Source of the DNA: Thalassococcus arenae
GTDB lineage: Bacteria > Pseudomonadota > Alphaproteobacteria > Rhodobacterales > Rhodobacteraceae
DNA: 64,000 nucleotides
Direction of reading: 5' to 3'
Assembly (NCBI RefSeq): GCF_019104745.1
Contig: NZ_JAHRWL010000001.1
Location: 2,188,325-2,252,324 of the forward strand
Numbering within the stretch: position 1 is the first letter of the stretch; every line of letters begins with the position of its first letter. The notes under the pieces were generated by a model. The model was not told the DNA's origin. It worked only from the letters and a program-made list of their open reading frames with translations, and made no database searches. The translations under genes were made by a program, and so were the position numbers. Of this stretch, positions 40,952-48,981 are shown in pieces.

Positions 40952-41539
40952 ATGTTCACCGGGATTGTGACCGATATGGGCCAGGTGCGCGCCCTTCAAC
41001 GCCGTGGCGACCTGCGCGCGCGCATCGGCACGCGCTACGACACGGACGGGATCGATATCGGCGCGTCGATCGCCTGCGACGGGGTGTGCCTGACGGTGGT
41101 GGAAACCGGTCCCGACTGGTTCGATGTCGAGATCAGCGCCGAAACCTTGTCCAAGACCAACCTGGGTGGTTGGGCCGAGGGGCGGCGGATCAACCTGGAA
41201 CGTGCGTTGAAAGTGGGCGACGAACTGGGCGGGCATATCGTGTCGGGCCATGTCGACGGGTTGGCCGAGATCGTGGCGATGACCGATGAGGGCGACAGCA
41301 CCCGCGTGACATTGCGTGCACCGCAGCCACTCGCGCGCTTTATCGCGCCCAAGGGGTCGGTGGCGCTGAACGGCACGTCGCTGACGGTGAACGAGGTCGA
41401 TGGGCGCGATTTCGGCATCAACTTCATCCCGCATACCAAGGCGGTGACGACCTGGGGGCAGGCCAAGGTCGGTGACATGGTGAACCTCGAGATCGACACG
41501 CTGGCGCGGTATGTCGCGCGGTTGGCCGAGATGTCCTGA
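40952..41539 (+). CDS. ribE: Riboflavin synthase alpha chain
   Basis: A 195-residue enzyme that dismutates two lumazines to riboflavin. Two homologous barrels are visible: MFTGIVTDMGQV with ACDGVCLTVVE in the first, and GHIVSGHVDGLAEI with ALNGTSLTVNEVDG in the second. AAAGGAAGTGACG precedes ATG 40952. It is separated from ribD by the capsule genes, and ribBA/ribH do not follow. Some literature calls this gene ribC. Confidence 0.96.
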   Translation: MFTGIVTDMGQVRALQRRGDLRARIGTRYDTDGIDIGASIACDGVCLTVVETGPDWFDVEISAETLSKTNLGGWAEGRRINLERALKVGDELGGHIVSGHVDGLAEIVAMTDEGDSTRVTLRAPQPLARFIAPKGSVALNGTSLTVNEVDGRDFGINFIPHTKAVTTWGQAKVGDMVNLEIDTLARYVARLAEMS

Positions 41540-41609
41540 CCTTCATCTTGCCGGCAAACGCCGGGGGGGCTCCGCAAGGGCAGGGGCAGCGCCCCCTCCG
41601 ACGCGTGTG

Positions 41610-42665
41610 TCACTCCGCCGGCTGGAACCCCTCGATCAGCTGACGCAGCCCCAGGGCGGCCCCGACGAATATGGCGGCGAAGGTCAGCGGTGCCGACAGC
41701 GCCAGCACCGAAAAGGCCGACAGCCCCTGTCCGATCGAACAGCCGAGCGCGATCACCGCGCCGGCGCCCATCAGCGCGGCACCGATGATCTGGCGGCGCA
41801 GTTCACGCGGGTCTTCGCAGGCCTCCCAGCGGAAATGGCCCTTGATGAGCGAGCCGGCGAAAGCGCCCAGCCAGACACCCGCGACCGATCCGACGGCAAA
41901 GGACACCGGACGCGCCGACCCGGTCATCCACCACAGGATGGATTCCCCAAGCGGCGCGGCGAAACTGTGGGATACCACCGGCAGGCCCTCGAATCCCGTC
42001 GTGGCGACCCAGGTGGTTCCAGCCCATCCCGACAGCACGGCCAGCGCCACAGCGGCGGACCAGCCGACCTGCTTGGGCTTGGCCCAAAGCGCCCGCGACA
42101 TGGCGGAAAAAGCGAAGATCACCGCGCCGAGCGTCATGCCGATCACCGGCACGGGCAATCCTGCCGCGGCGCCGATGCCGTGCGCGATGCCAGGCGCGGT
42201 GCCAGTGGATTCGACCTGCGGAAACAGCGCCGCGCGCAATGGCGCCAGGGGACCCGACAGCACGACATAGGTCGACACGCCCATCACCAGAACGATAACG
42301 AAGCTGCGCAGGTCGCCGCCACCCAGCCGGGCGATGGCGCCGTATCCGCAATTGCCCGCCAGCGCCATTCCGTACCCGAAAATCAACCCGCCGATCACCG
42401 CGGCCACGGGCATGAACCGGATCGACAGGTAGTAGGTATCGCCGCCGTCCAGCCAGCCCAGTCCCATCAGGGCGAAGCTGCCCATCACCGCCAGGCCGAT
42501 CGCGACGCCCCACATGCGCATTCGCACGTCCGAACCGCCGTAAAGCACATCCTCGATGGCGCCCAGCGTGCAGAAGCGGCCGAGCCGCGCAGCCAGGCCC
42601 AGCAGCACGCCACCGAAAAGCCCGACGAGGGCGACAAGCACATGGTCGCTGAACAGATCTGTCAT
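41610..42665 (-). CDS. soxT: SoxT, YeeE/YedE family sulfur transporter of the sox cluster
   Basis: A 351-residue membrane protein with about ten helices. YeeE-type cysteine segments are visible: GLAARLGRFCTLGA near residue 30, MALAGNCGYGAIARLGGG, and ALGCSIGQGLSAFS near the C-terminus. YeeE transports thiosulfate in E. coli, and soxT genes head sox clusters in Paracoccus and relatives. It lies 68 bases after soxR with a SoxR-like site in the gap. GGGAGGAGG precedes ATG 42665. Confidence 0.88.
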   Translation of the reverse strand: MTDLFSDHVLVALVGLFGGVLLGLAARLGRFCTLGAIEDVLYGGSDVRMRMWGVAIGLAVMGSFALMGLGWLDGGDTYYLSIRFMPVAAVIGGLIFGYGMALAGNCGYGAIARLGGGDLRSFVIVLVMGVSTYVVLSGPLAPLRAALFPQVESTGTAPGIAHGIGAAAGLPVPVIGMTLGAVIFAFSAMSRALWAKPKQVGWSAAVALAVLSGWAGTTWVATTGFEGLPVVSHSFAAPLGESILWWMTGSARPVSFAVGSVAGVWLGAFAGSLIKGHFRWEACEDPRELRRQIIGAALMGAGAVIALGCSIGQGLSAFSVLALSAPLTFAAIFVGAALGLRQLIEGFQPAE

Positions 42666-42708
42666 CGGTCCGGGCCTCCTCCCTGCCCGGGCCTTCACTA
42701 TGCGAAGG

Positions 42709-42724
42709 TATGCGAATTATCGCA
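42709..42724. promoter_or_regulatory. Probable SoxR operator upstream of soxT
   Basis: TATGCGAATTATCGCA contains a perfect palindrome, TGCGA-ATTA-TCGCA (42711-42724), and the element ATGCGAATT shared with the soxV and soxX promoter sites. A partial direct repeat, TATGCGAAG, lies at 42699-42707. It implies a separate soxT promoter. Confidence 0.5.
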
Positions 42725-42733
42725 AGTGTCGGA

Positions 42734-43069
42734 TCAGTCGTCCTTGCAGAACAGCTCGTAGACCGTTTCCAGCATTTTCCGAGGCCGGTCATCGGCGAGG
42801 CGGTAATAGATCGCCTTGCCCTCGCGCCGGGGCACGACCAGCCCTTCCAGCCGCAGACGCGACAATTGCTGGCTGACCGCGGCCTGACGAGCCGACAGCA
42901 GTTCCTCTAGCTCGGTCACGGATTTTTCGCCGGTGACCAGATGACACAGGATCATCAGCCGGCCTTCATGGCTGATTGCCTTGAGAAAGGCCGAGGCGGT
43001 GGTCGCCTTGTCGACGATGCTGTCCAGTTCTTCTTCGGTCAGGTCGTCGTGCAGAACCGGCAAACCCAT
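42734..43069 (-). CDS. soxR: ArsR family repressor SoxR of the sulfur-oxidation genes
   Basis: A 111-residue winged-helix regulator. ISHEGRLMILCHLVTGEKSV and the recognition helix SARQAAVSQQLSRLRLEGLV define the ArsR fold; one Cys is in MILCHL and another near the C-terminus (LFCKDD), which could form a sulfur-sensing pair. In Paracoccus pantotrophus SoxR represses the sox genes until thiosulfate is present. AAGGAGGCCCCC precedes ATG 43069. It is unrelated to the redox SoxR of E. coli. Confidence 0.93.
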   Translation of the reverse strand: MGLPVLHDDLTEEELDSIVDKATTASAFLKAISHEGRLMILCHLVTGEKSVTELEELLSARQAAVSQQLSRLRLEGLVVPRREGKAIYYRLADDRPRKMLETVYELFCKDD

Positions 43070-43080
43070 GGGGGCCTCCT

Positions 43081-43467
43081 TCAATTCGTGGCCGGCATGA
43101 GATCCGGCTGATAGTCGGTGTGGCGCTCCAGCAGTTGCGCGAAGAGCGGCCAGAAGAAATCCTCGCCCGGATAGCCTTCGATCCGGCCCAGTTCCCGGCC
43201 CTCGTCGATCAGGATGAAGGTCGGCGTGAATGTCACGCGGCGCGCATAGGCCACACCCTCGGGCGCGCCGTCGGCGATATCCACGCGCCACAGGGGCGCG
43301 AACTGTCCTTCGGCGGTCTTGGAATAGGCCGGAGCGATCTGCCGGTCCCAGAGTTCGCAATACACGCAGCCTGGCTGGTCCACCATGACCAGACGGGGCT
43401 CTGCCGTGGCGGGCAGGCCGATCGACCCGATCAAGGTCGCGGCGGACAGAAGAACGGCACGGATCAT
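43081..43467 (-). CDS. soxS: Periplasmic thioredoxin-like protein SoxS
   Basis: A 128-residue exported thioredoxin-fold protein: signal MIRAVLLSAATLIGSIGLPATA, active site CVYC (34-37) and the cis-Pro strand RVTFTPTFILI. In Paracoccus SoxS keeps the carrier SoxYZ reduced and active. It is 11 bases before soxR in one transcript and divergent from soxV. Confidence 0.92.
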   Translation of the reverse strand: MIRAVLLSAATLIGSIGLPATAEPRLVMVDQPGCVYCELWDRQIAPAYSKTAEGQFAPLWRVDIADGAPEGVAYARRVTFTPTFILIDEGRELGRIEGYPGEDFFWPLFAQLLERHTDYQPDLMPATN

Positions 43468-43502
43468 GTCAAACCGATTGACGTTGCTTTGATGAACAAC
43501 TT

Positions 43503-43526
43503 AATCTGAATATGTGAATTGATCAA
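43503..43526. promoter_or_regulatory. Probable SoxR operator in the soxS-soxV intergenic region
   Basis: ATGTGAATTGAT (43512-43523) is identical to 12 bases of the soxX-promoter operator. It sits 18 bases before the soxV ATG, midway between divergent soxS and soxV. In Paracoccus, SoxR binding to this intergenic region is known. Confidence 0.65.
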
Positions 43527-43541
43527 GGAAAGGCGCCCGGC

Positions 43542-44279
43542 ATGTTGGATATTTCCTTCGCGGGTGCGGCTTTTGCCGGGCTGTTGAGCTTTTTCACGCC
43601 CTGCATTCTGCCCATGGTGCCATTCTACCTGTGTTACATGGCCGGAATATCCATGGCCGAATTGCGCGACGATGCGGGTATCACGCCCGGCGCGCAACGG
43701 CGGTTGATCGTTTCGGCGCTGTTCTTTGCCGCCGGGGTGACGACGATCTTTGTCCTGCTGGGGATGGGCGCAACGGCAGTCGGGCAGGCCTTTGCCGATT
43801 GGCGGCGGCCTTTGTCCTATCTTGCCGCGGGCATCCTGCTGGTCTTCGGTCTGCATTTTCTGGGCGTGATCCGTATCGGCTTTCTTTATCGCGAAGCGCG
43901 GATCGAAAGCACGGCCGAGCCGACGACGATCCTGGGTGCCTACCTGATGGGGCTAGCCTTTGGTTTCGGCTGGACGCCCTGTGTCGGACCGGCCCTGGCG
44001 TCGATCCTGATGATCGCGTCCGGCATGGGCGATATCTGGCGCGGCGGGTTGCTCTTGCTGGTCTACGGCGCGGCGATGACGGCGCCTTTCGTGATCGCCG
44101 CGCTGTTTTCCGGCCCGTTCCTGCGCTGGACCGCGCGGCACCGGTCCAAACTGGTCTACGTTGAAAAAGTGATGGGCGGGATGCTGATCCTGTTCGCTAT
44201 ACTGATCGCAACCGAAAGCGTGAACGTCATCGGGCAATGGATGTTGGAGACCTTTCCCGGCTGGGTCGCGCTGAGCTGA
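43542..44279 (+). CDS. soxV: SoxV, CcdA-family membrane thiol-electron transporter
   Basis: A 245-residue protein with six predicted helices. Conserved segments are SFFTPCILPMVPFYLCYMAG near residue 20 and FGFGWTPCVGPALASIL near 145, each with the redox cysteine typical of CcdA. It carries reductant from cytoplasmic thioredoxin to SoxW and on to SoxYZ. CAAGGAAAGG precedes the ATG. soxW follows after 16 bases. Confidence 0.94.
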   Translation: MLDISFAGAAFAGLLSFFTPCILPMVPFYLCYMAGISMAELRDDAGITPGAQRRLIVSALFFAAGVTTIFVLLGMGATAVGQAFADWRRPLSYLAAGILLVFGLHFLGVIRIGFLYREARIESTAEPTTILGAYLMGLAFGFGWTPCVGPALASILMIASGMGDIWRGGLLLLVYGAAMTAPFVIAALFSGPFLRWTARHRSKLVYVEKVMGGMLILFAILIATESVNVIGQWMLETFPGWVALS

Positions 44280-44295
44280 AACAAGGGGGAATGCC

Positions 44296-44874
44296 ATGAA
44301 ACACTGGGTGATCGGCGCGCTGATGGCAGCGATGGCGCTGCCGCTTTCGGCGGCCGAGATGGGCGATGACGGGCTGCACAAGCAGCCGTGGATGCGCGAC
44401 ACGTTCAAGGACTTGCGCGAGGATCTCGCCGAGGCCAATGCCGAGGGCAAGCGCCTGGTCCTGTTCTTCGAACAACGTGGATGCATCTACTGCACCAAGA
44501 TGCATGAAGAGGTGTTTTCGAACGCCGTCATCAGCGACTACATCGCAGAGAATTTCTTCGTGGTGCAACTGAACCTCTACGGTGACGTCGAGGTCGTCGA
44601 TTTCGACGGGGAATCACTGCCGGAAAAGGAGATGGCGCGGAAATGGCGCGTGATGTTCACGCCCAACATCGTGTTCCTGCCCGAAGAGGTGCCCGAAGGG
44701 ATGACGGCCGTCGATGCCGCCGTCGCCGTCATGCCGGGTGCATTCGGCAAGGGAACGACGAAGGACATGTTCACCTGGGTCGCCGAAAAGCGCTATGCGC
44801 TTGATAACGGAGAGGATTTCCAGCGCTACCATGCGCGGATGATTCAAGAGCGCAACAACGGCAACTTTGATTGA
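44296..44874 (+). CDS. soxW: Periplasmic thioredoxin SoxW
   Basis: A 192-residue exported thioredoxin with signal MKHWVIGALMAAMALPLSAA and active site CIYC at 63-66 (FFEQRGCIYCTKMH), then VMFTPNIVFL with the cis-Pro. SoxV is its expected electron donor. A 124-base spacer with a SoxR operator separates it from soxX. Confidence 0.93.
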   Translation: MKHWVIGALMAAMALPLSAAEMGDDGLHKQPWMRDTFKDLREDLAEANAEGKRLVLFFEQRGCIYCTKMHEEVFSNAVISDYIAENFFVVQLNLYGDVEVVDFDGESLPEKEMARKWRVMFTPNIVFLPEEVPEGMTAVDAAVAVMPGAFGKGTTKDMFTWVAEKRYALDNGEDFQRYHARMIQERNNGNFD

Positions 44875-44892
44875 ACCGGAAAAAACCCACGT

Positions 44893-44913
44893 ATCAATTC
44901 ACATCCGTGAATT
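44893..44913. promoter_or_regulatory. Probable SoxR operator in the soxW-soxX intergenic region
   Basis: AATTCAC-ATCC-GTGAATT (44896-44913) is a perfect 7-bp-arm palindrome, extended to ATCAATTCACAT (44893-44904), which matches the soxV site in reverse. SoxR binding to this intergenic region is known in Paracoccus. It would block the soxXYZA promoter. Confidence 0.7.
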
Positions 44914-44932
44914 TGTTGTTGCGTAAAAGGTG

Positions 44933-44949
44933 TACGGTAGCCTACGGTA
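44933..44949 (+). repeat. Direct repeat TACGGTA in the soxX promoter region
   Basis: TACGGTA occurs twice with a 10-base period (44933-44939 and 44943-44949), 20 bases after the SoxR palindrome and 50 bases before the soxX ATG. It may overlap the promoter -10 region or be a second factor's site. Confidence 0.4.
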
Positions 44950-44998
44950 TACGAAGTCAAGCGCGCCGGGCCTCGGCGCAGCCAGACAGGGAGGGATC

Positions 44999-45478
44999 AT
45001 GAGGCTGACAATCATCACGGCGGCACTGGCGCTGAGCGGGGGGCTGGCAATGGCCAACCCGGTCGCACCGGGCGACGTCGCATTCGACGACTATGGCGCG
45101 ATCGAAGCGTCGCTGACCGGACAACCCGGCAATCCCGACAACGGCCGGGAAATCATGATCGCGCGCGGCAAGGGGAATTGCCTTGCCTGCCATGAAGTGA
45201 CCGCGCTCAAGGACGCGCCGTTCCACGGCGAGGTCGGCCCGATGCTGGACGGCATAGGCGCCAACCGCACCGAGGCGGAACTGCGCGGTATCGTCGCCAA
45301 TGCCAAGAAGACGTTCGAAGGCACCGTCATGCCGGCTTTCTACAAGACCTCGGGCTTCGTGCGCCCGGGCGACGGGTATACCGGCAAGGCCGCCAAGGAA
45401 GAAGACCTGATGCCGATCCTGACGGCGCAGGAGATCGAGGATGTGGTCGCGTTCCTGCTGACATTGCAGGACGGCTGA
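44999..45478 (+). CDS. soxX: SoxX, monoheme cytochrome c of the SoxAX complex
   Basis: A 159-residue exported cytochrome: signal MRLTIITAALALSGGLAMA, heme site CLACH at 61-65 and a methionine in GTVMPAFYK as likely distal ligand. SoxAX couples thiosulfate oxidatively to the SoxY cysteine. AGGGAGGGATC precedes ATG 44999. It is the first gene of the soxXYZA group. Confidence 0.95.
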   Translation: MRLTIITAALALSGGLAMANPVAPGDVAFDDYGAIEASLTGQPGNPDNGREIMIARGKGNCLACHEVTALKDAPFHGEVGPMLDGIGANRTEAELRGIVANAKKTFEGTVMPAFYKTSGFVRPGDGYTGKAAKEEDLMPILTAQEIEDVVAFLLTLQDG

Positions 45479-45501
45479 CCGCCTAGCTGAGGAGACAAGA
45501 C

Positions 45502-45918
45502 ATGGATTTCACACGCCGTGAAACCCTGGCCATGGGGGCGGGCGCCGCGCTCGTGACCGTGCTGCCGTTCCAGGCGAATGCTGCCGTGGACGACCTGATC
45601 AACGCCTTCACCGGCGGGGCCGCCACCGGCGATGCGGGCGTCGAACTGACTGCGCCGGAAATCGCCGAGAACGGCAATACGGTGCCAATCGCGGTCGCCG
45701 CCGAAGGCGCGTCGGCGATCATGGTCCTGGCGGCCGGAAACCCCACGCCGCCCGTGGCCACGTTCAATTTCGGCCCGCTCGCCGCCAGCCAGTCCGCAAG
45801 CACGCGGATCCGCCTGGCAGGCACGCAGGACATCATTGCAGTGGCCAAACTGGCCGATGGCAGCTTTGCCCGCACGTCGAAGACCGTGAAGGTCACGATC
45901 GGCGGCTGTGGCGGCTAA
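45502..45918 (+). CDS. soxY: SoxY, sulfur-substrate carrier subunit
   Basis: A 138-residue protein exported by the Tat route (FTRRETLAMGAGAALVTVLP). The C-terminal GGCGG arm carries the single cysteine (residue 136) to which sulfur intermediates are bound. It pairs with SoxZ, 18 bases downstream. Confidence 0.97.
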   Translation: MDFTRRETLAMGAGAALVTVLPFQANAAVDDLINAFTGGAATGDAGVELTAPEIAENGNTVPIAVAAEGASAIMVLAAGNPTPPVATFNFGPLAASQSASTRIRLAGTQDIIAVAKLADGSFARTSKTVKVTIGGCGG

Positions 45919-45936
45919 GGGAGAGGAGTTCAAGAC

Positions 45937-46263
45937 ATGGCATCCGATGTGAAACCCCGCGTCAAGGTCCCGAAGAAAGCCGCAGCCGGAGAGGCGATCA
46001 CCATCAAGACGCTGATCAGTCACAAGATGGAATCGGGTCAGCGCAAGGACAGCGACGGCAACAAGATCCCGCGGTCCATCATCAATCGCTTCACCTGCGA
46101 TTTCAACGGACAGAACGTGATCGACATCACGCTCGAGCCGGCGATTTCGACCAACCCGTACTTCGAATTCGAAGCCACCGTGCCCGAAGCCGGTGAGTTC
46201 AAGTTCACCTGGTACGACGATGACGGGTCGGTCTACGAAGACGCCAAGGCGATCGAAGTCTGA
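45937..46263 (+). CDS. soxZ: SoxZ, sulfur-carrier partner subunit
   Basis: A 108-residue all-beta protein without a signal peptide; it is exported with SoxY by hitchhiking on its Tat signal. PRVKVPKKAAAGEAITIKTL and EFKFTWYDDDGSVYEDAKAI are typical. GAGAGGAG precedes the ATG. Confidence 0.96.
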   Translation: MASDVKPRVKVPKKAAAGEAITIKTLISHKMESGQRKDSDGNKIPRSIINRFTCDFNGQNVIDITLEPAISTNPYFEFEATVPEAGEFKFTWYDDDGSVYEDAKAIEV

Positions 46264-46322
46264 ATGGCCGCGCGCCTTGCCCGGGCTTGCCGGGCAAGGT
46301 TGCACAAAGGGAGGGAAACTAT

Positions 46323-47168
46323 ATGAAATTCAAGGCAATGACGGCGATCGCCGCCTTGCTGGCCGCACCGGTTGTCTTTGCCGGCGGCCCTGATGACGAC
46401 ACTCTCGTGATCAATGGCGAGACAGAGATGGTCACCAAGACCGCAGCGCCCCCGGCAATGCAGGAGGCCGGGATCGAGGAGGTCATTTCGGGCTGGCATT
46501 TCCGAACCGATGAAACCCAGTCTCTGCAGATGGACGATTTCGAAAATCCGGCAATGATCTTCGTCGATCAAGCCATGGATTACTGGCAGACGGTCGACGG
46601 AAGCGAGGGCAAGTCCTGTGCGTCGTGCCACGAAAGCGTCGAGCAATTCGCCGGCCTCACCGCCTCCATGCCCAAGGTAATCGACGGCAAGCTGACGACG
46701 ATGGAAGACCTGCTGAACGATCACCGGGCCAGCGCGATGGGCGCCGAGCCATGGAAATGGTCGAGCGACGAGATGCAGGCGATGGTCGCGTTGATCGCGC
46801 TGCAGTCGCGTGGCATGCCGGTGAATGTGGACATCGACGGAGAAGCCCGGCCCTTCTGGGAGAAGGGCAAAGAGATGTATTACACGCGGTATGGACAGCT
46901 CGAACTGTCCTGCGCGTCCTGCCATGAAGAGAATTATGGCAACTACATCCGCGCCGACCATCTTAGCCAGGGTCAGATCAACGGCTTTCCGACCTACCGT
47001 CTGAAGCAAGCCAAGCTGATCTCCAAGCACAACCGTTTTCGCGGCTGCATCCGCGACACCCGGGCCGAAACCTTTGCCGAAGGATCCGACGAATTCCGCG
47101 CGCTCGAGTTGTATGTCGCTTCGCGCGGCAACGGCCTGAGCGTCGAAACTCCGGCGGTCCGTCAGTAA
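46323..47168 (+). CDS. soxA: SoxA, diheme L-cysteine S-thiosulfotransferase subunit
   Basis: A 281-residue exported cytochrome (signal MKFKAMTAIAALLAAPVVFA). Two c-heme motifs are present, CASCH at 99-103 and CASCH at 197-201, so this is the diheme SoxA of Paracoccus type. The catalytic persulfidated cysteine is C242 in FRGCIRDTR. GGGAGGG lies upstream of ATG 46323. A strong terminator follows within 8 bases of the stop. Confidence 0.96.
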   Translation: MKFKAMTAIAALLAAPVVFAGGPDDDTLVINGETEMVTKTAAPPAMQEAGIEEVISGWHFRTDETQSLQMDDFENPAMIFVDQAMDYWQTVDGSEGKSCASCHESVEQFAGLTASMPKVIDGKLTTMEDLLNDHRASAMGAEPWKWSSDEMQAMVALIALQSRGMPVNVDIDGEARPFWEKGKEMYYTRYGQLELSCASCHEENYGNYIRADHLSQGQINGFPTYRLKQAKLISKHNRFRGCIRDTRAETFAEGSDEFRALELYVASRGNGLSVETPAVRQ

Positions 47169-47175
47169 CCCGAAA

Positions 47176-47208
47176 CCCCGCGTCGGGCGACCGACGCGGG
47201 GTTTTTCG
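47176..47208 (+). terminator. Strong intrinsic terminator between soxA and soxB
   Basis: ACCCCGCGTCGG-GCGA-CCGACGCGGGGT is a perfect 12-bp stem with a GNRA-type tetraloop followed by TTTTTC. It should reduce read-through from soxXYZA into soxBCDEF. Confidence 0.88.
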
Positions 47209-47221
47209 TCCATTTCCCATG

Positions 47222-47239
47222 CACACATGCGCATGTGTG
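47222..47239. repeat. Perfect 18-bp palindrome upstream of soxB
   Basis: CACACATGCGCATGTGTG is self-complementary without a loop and ends 23 bases before the soxB ATG. It may be an operator for a separate soxB promoter; it does not resemble the SoxR or FNR sites. Confidence 0.5.
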
Positions 47240-47262
47240 TCGAGCAACAGAAAGACGGTCCC

Positions 47263-48960
47263 ATGATCTCACGTCGCGATTTCCTGCAGGTGTCCATGGC
47301 GGCTTCGGCGATGGTCGGGGCCAGCGGGTTTGGCAACTGGGCGCGTCTGGCCGCGCAGCAAAGCCTGACCCAGGACCAGCTCTTGCAGTTCGACACGTTC
47401 GGCAATCTCAGCCTGATCCACGTGACGGACATACACGCACAACTGATGCCGATCTATTTCCGCGAACCCTCGGTGAATATCGGTGTGGGGGAAAACAAGG
47501 GCGCCGTGCCGCACATCACCGGCGCCGATTTCCGCAGGCTTTACGGAATCGACGATGGCAGTCCGTCCCACTACGCGCTGTCCTCTGGCGATTTCGAGGC
47601 ATTGGCCCGCGCCTATGGCCGCGTCGGCGGGATGGATCGGGTCGCCACCATCGTGAACGCTATCCGTGCCGACCGTCCCGATGCGCTGCTGCTGGACGGC
47701 GGGGATACCTGGCACGGTTCCTACACCTGCTATCACACGGCCGGGCAGGACATGGTCAACGTCATGAATGCGCTGAACCCCGACGCGATGACCTTCCACT
47801 GGGAATTCACGCTGGGGTCAGAGCGGGTCCAGGAGCTGGTGGAGAGCCTCCCCTTCGCCGCCCTGGGCCAGAACATCTTCGACGCGGAATGGGACGAGCC
47901 GTCCGAGCTGTTCCCGCCCTACAAGATGTTCGAGCGCGGCGGCACCAAGATCGCCGTCATCGGTCAGGCGTTTCCCTACATGCCCATCGCCAACCCGCGC
48001 TGGATGTTCCCGGAATACAGCTTCGGCATCCGCGACGAAAACATGCAAGCGATGGTGGACGAGGTGCGCGCCGAGGGCGCCGAGCTTGTCGTGGTGCTCA
48101 GCCATAACGGCTTCGACGTCGACAAGAAGATGGCCAGCAAAGTCTCCGGGATCGACGTTATCCTGTCGGGACACACCCATGACGCGCTGCCCGAACCGGT
48201 GTTGGTGGGCGAGACGATCATCGTGGCCAGCGGATCGAACGGAAAGTTCGTCAGCCGCGTCGACCTGGACGTGCGCGACGGCCGCATGATGGGGTTCCGT
48301 CACAAGCTGATACCCGTCTTCTCGGATGTTATCGCGCCCGACCCGGCGATGGCCGCGGTGATCGAGGAACAGCGCGCGCCCTACAAGGATGCGTTGGCCG
48401 AGGTGATCGGCCAGACCGACAGCACGCTGTACCGCCGCGGCAATTTCAACGGCACCTGGGACGACCTGATCTGCGATGCGCTGATTTCGGAACGCGAAGC
48501 CGATATCGCCTTGTCGCCGGGCGTCCGCTGGGGCCCGTCGCTGATCCCCGGCGACCCGATCACGCGCGAGGATATCTGGAACGTCACATCGATGACCTAC
48601 GGCGAAGCCTATCGCACGGAAATGACGGGCGAATTCCTGAAGATCGTGCTTGAGGACGTGGCCGACAACATCTTCAACCCCGATCCCTATTACCAGCAGG
48701 GCGGGGACATGGTCCGCACCGGGGGACTGGGCTACCGGATCGACATCGGCCAACCGCAGGGCAGCCGGATTTCCGAGATGACCCTGCTCAAGACCGGCGA
48801 GGCGATCGATCCGTCGAAATCCTACGTGGTCGCGGGATGGGCGAGCGTGAACGAAGGCACCGAGGGACCGCAGATTTGGGACGTGGTGGAAAGCCATATC
48901 CGCAAGCAGGGCACCGTCGTGGTCGCCCCGAACAATTCTGTCGAGGTTGTGGGCGCCTGA
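47263..48960 (+). CDS. soxB: SoxB, S-sulfosulfanyl-L-cysteine sulfohydrolase
   Basis: A 565-residue periplasmic di-manganese hydrolase of the 5'-nucleotidase family that releases sulfate from SoxY-bound thiosulfate. It has a Tat signal (SRRDFLQVSMAASAMVGASG), metal motifs HVTDIHAQL and LLLDGGDTWHGS, VVVLSHNGFDVD and ILSGHTHDALPEP. Length matches the Paracoccus enzyme. It begins a second group, soxBCDEF, after the soxA terminator. Confidence 0.97.
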   Translation: MISRRDFLQVSMAASAMVGASGFGNWARLAAQQSLTQDQLLQFDTFGNLSLIHVTDIHAQLMPIYFREPSVNIGVGENKGAVPHITGADFRRLYGIDDGSPSHYALSSGDFEALARAYGRVGGMDRVATIVNAIRADRPDALLLDGGDTWHGSYTCYHTAGQDMVNVMNALNPDAMTFHWEFTLGSERVQELVESLPFAALGQNIFDAEWDEPSELFPPYKMFERGGTKIAVIGQAFPYMPIANPRWMFPEYSFGIRDENMQAMVDEVRAEGAELVVVLSHNGFDVDKKMASKVSGIDVILSGHTHDALPEPVLVGETIIVASGSNGKFVSRVDLDVRDGRMMGFRHKLIPVFSDVIAPDPAMAAVIEEQRAPYKDALAEVIGQTDSTLYRRGNFNGTWDDLICDALISEREADIALSPGVRWGPSLIPGDPITREDIWNVTSMTYGEAYRTEMTGEFLKIVLEDVADNIFNPDPYYQQGGDMVRTGGLGYRIDIGQPQGSRISEMTLLKTGEAIDPSKSYVVAGWASVNEGTEGPQIWDVVESHIRKQGTVVVAPNNSVEVVGA

Positions 48961-48981
48961 CGCCCGCTGATGGAGGATGAC

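Noticed and set aside
43486..43525. Possible FNR box in the soxS-soxV gap (TTGATCAA and nearby TTGAC)
   Set aside because: No TTGA-N6-TCAA spacing exists there; the bases are part of the SoxR-like operator region.
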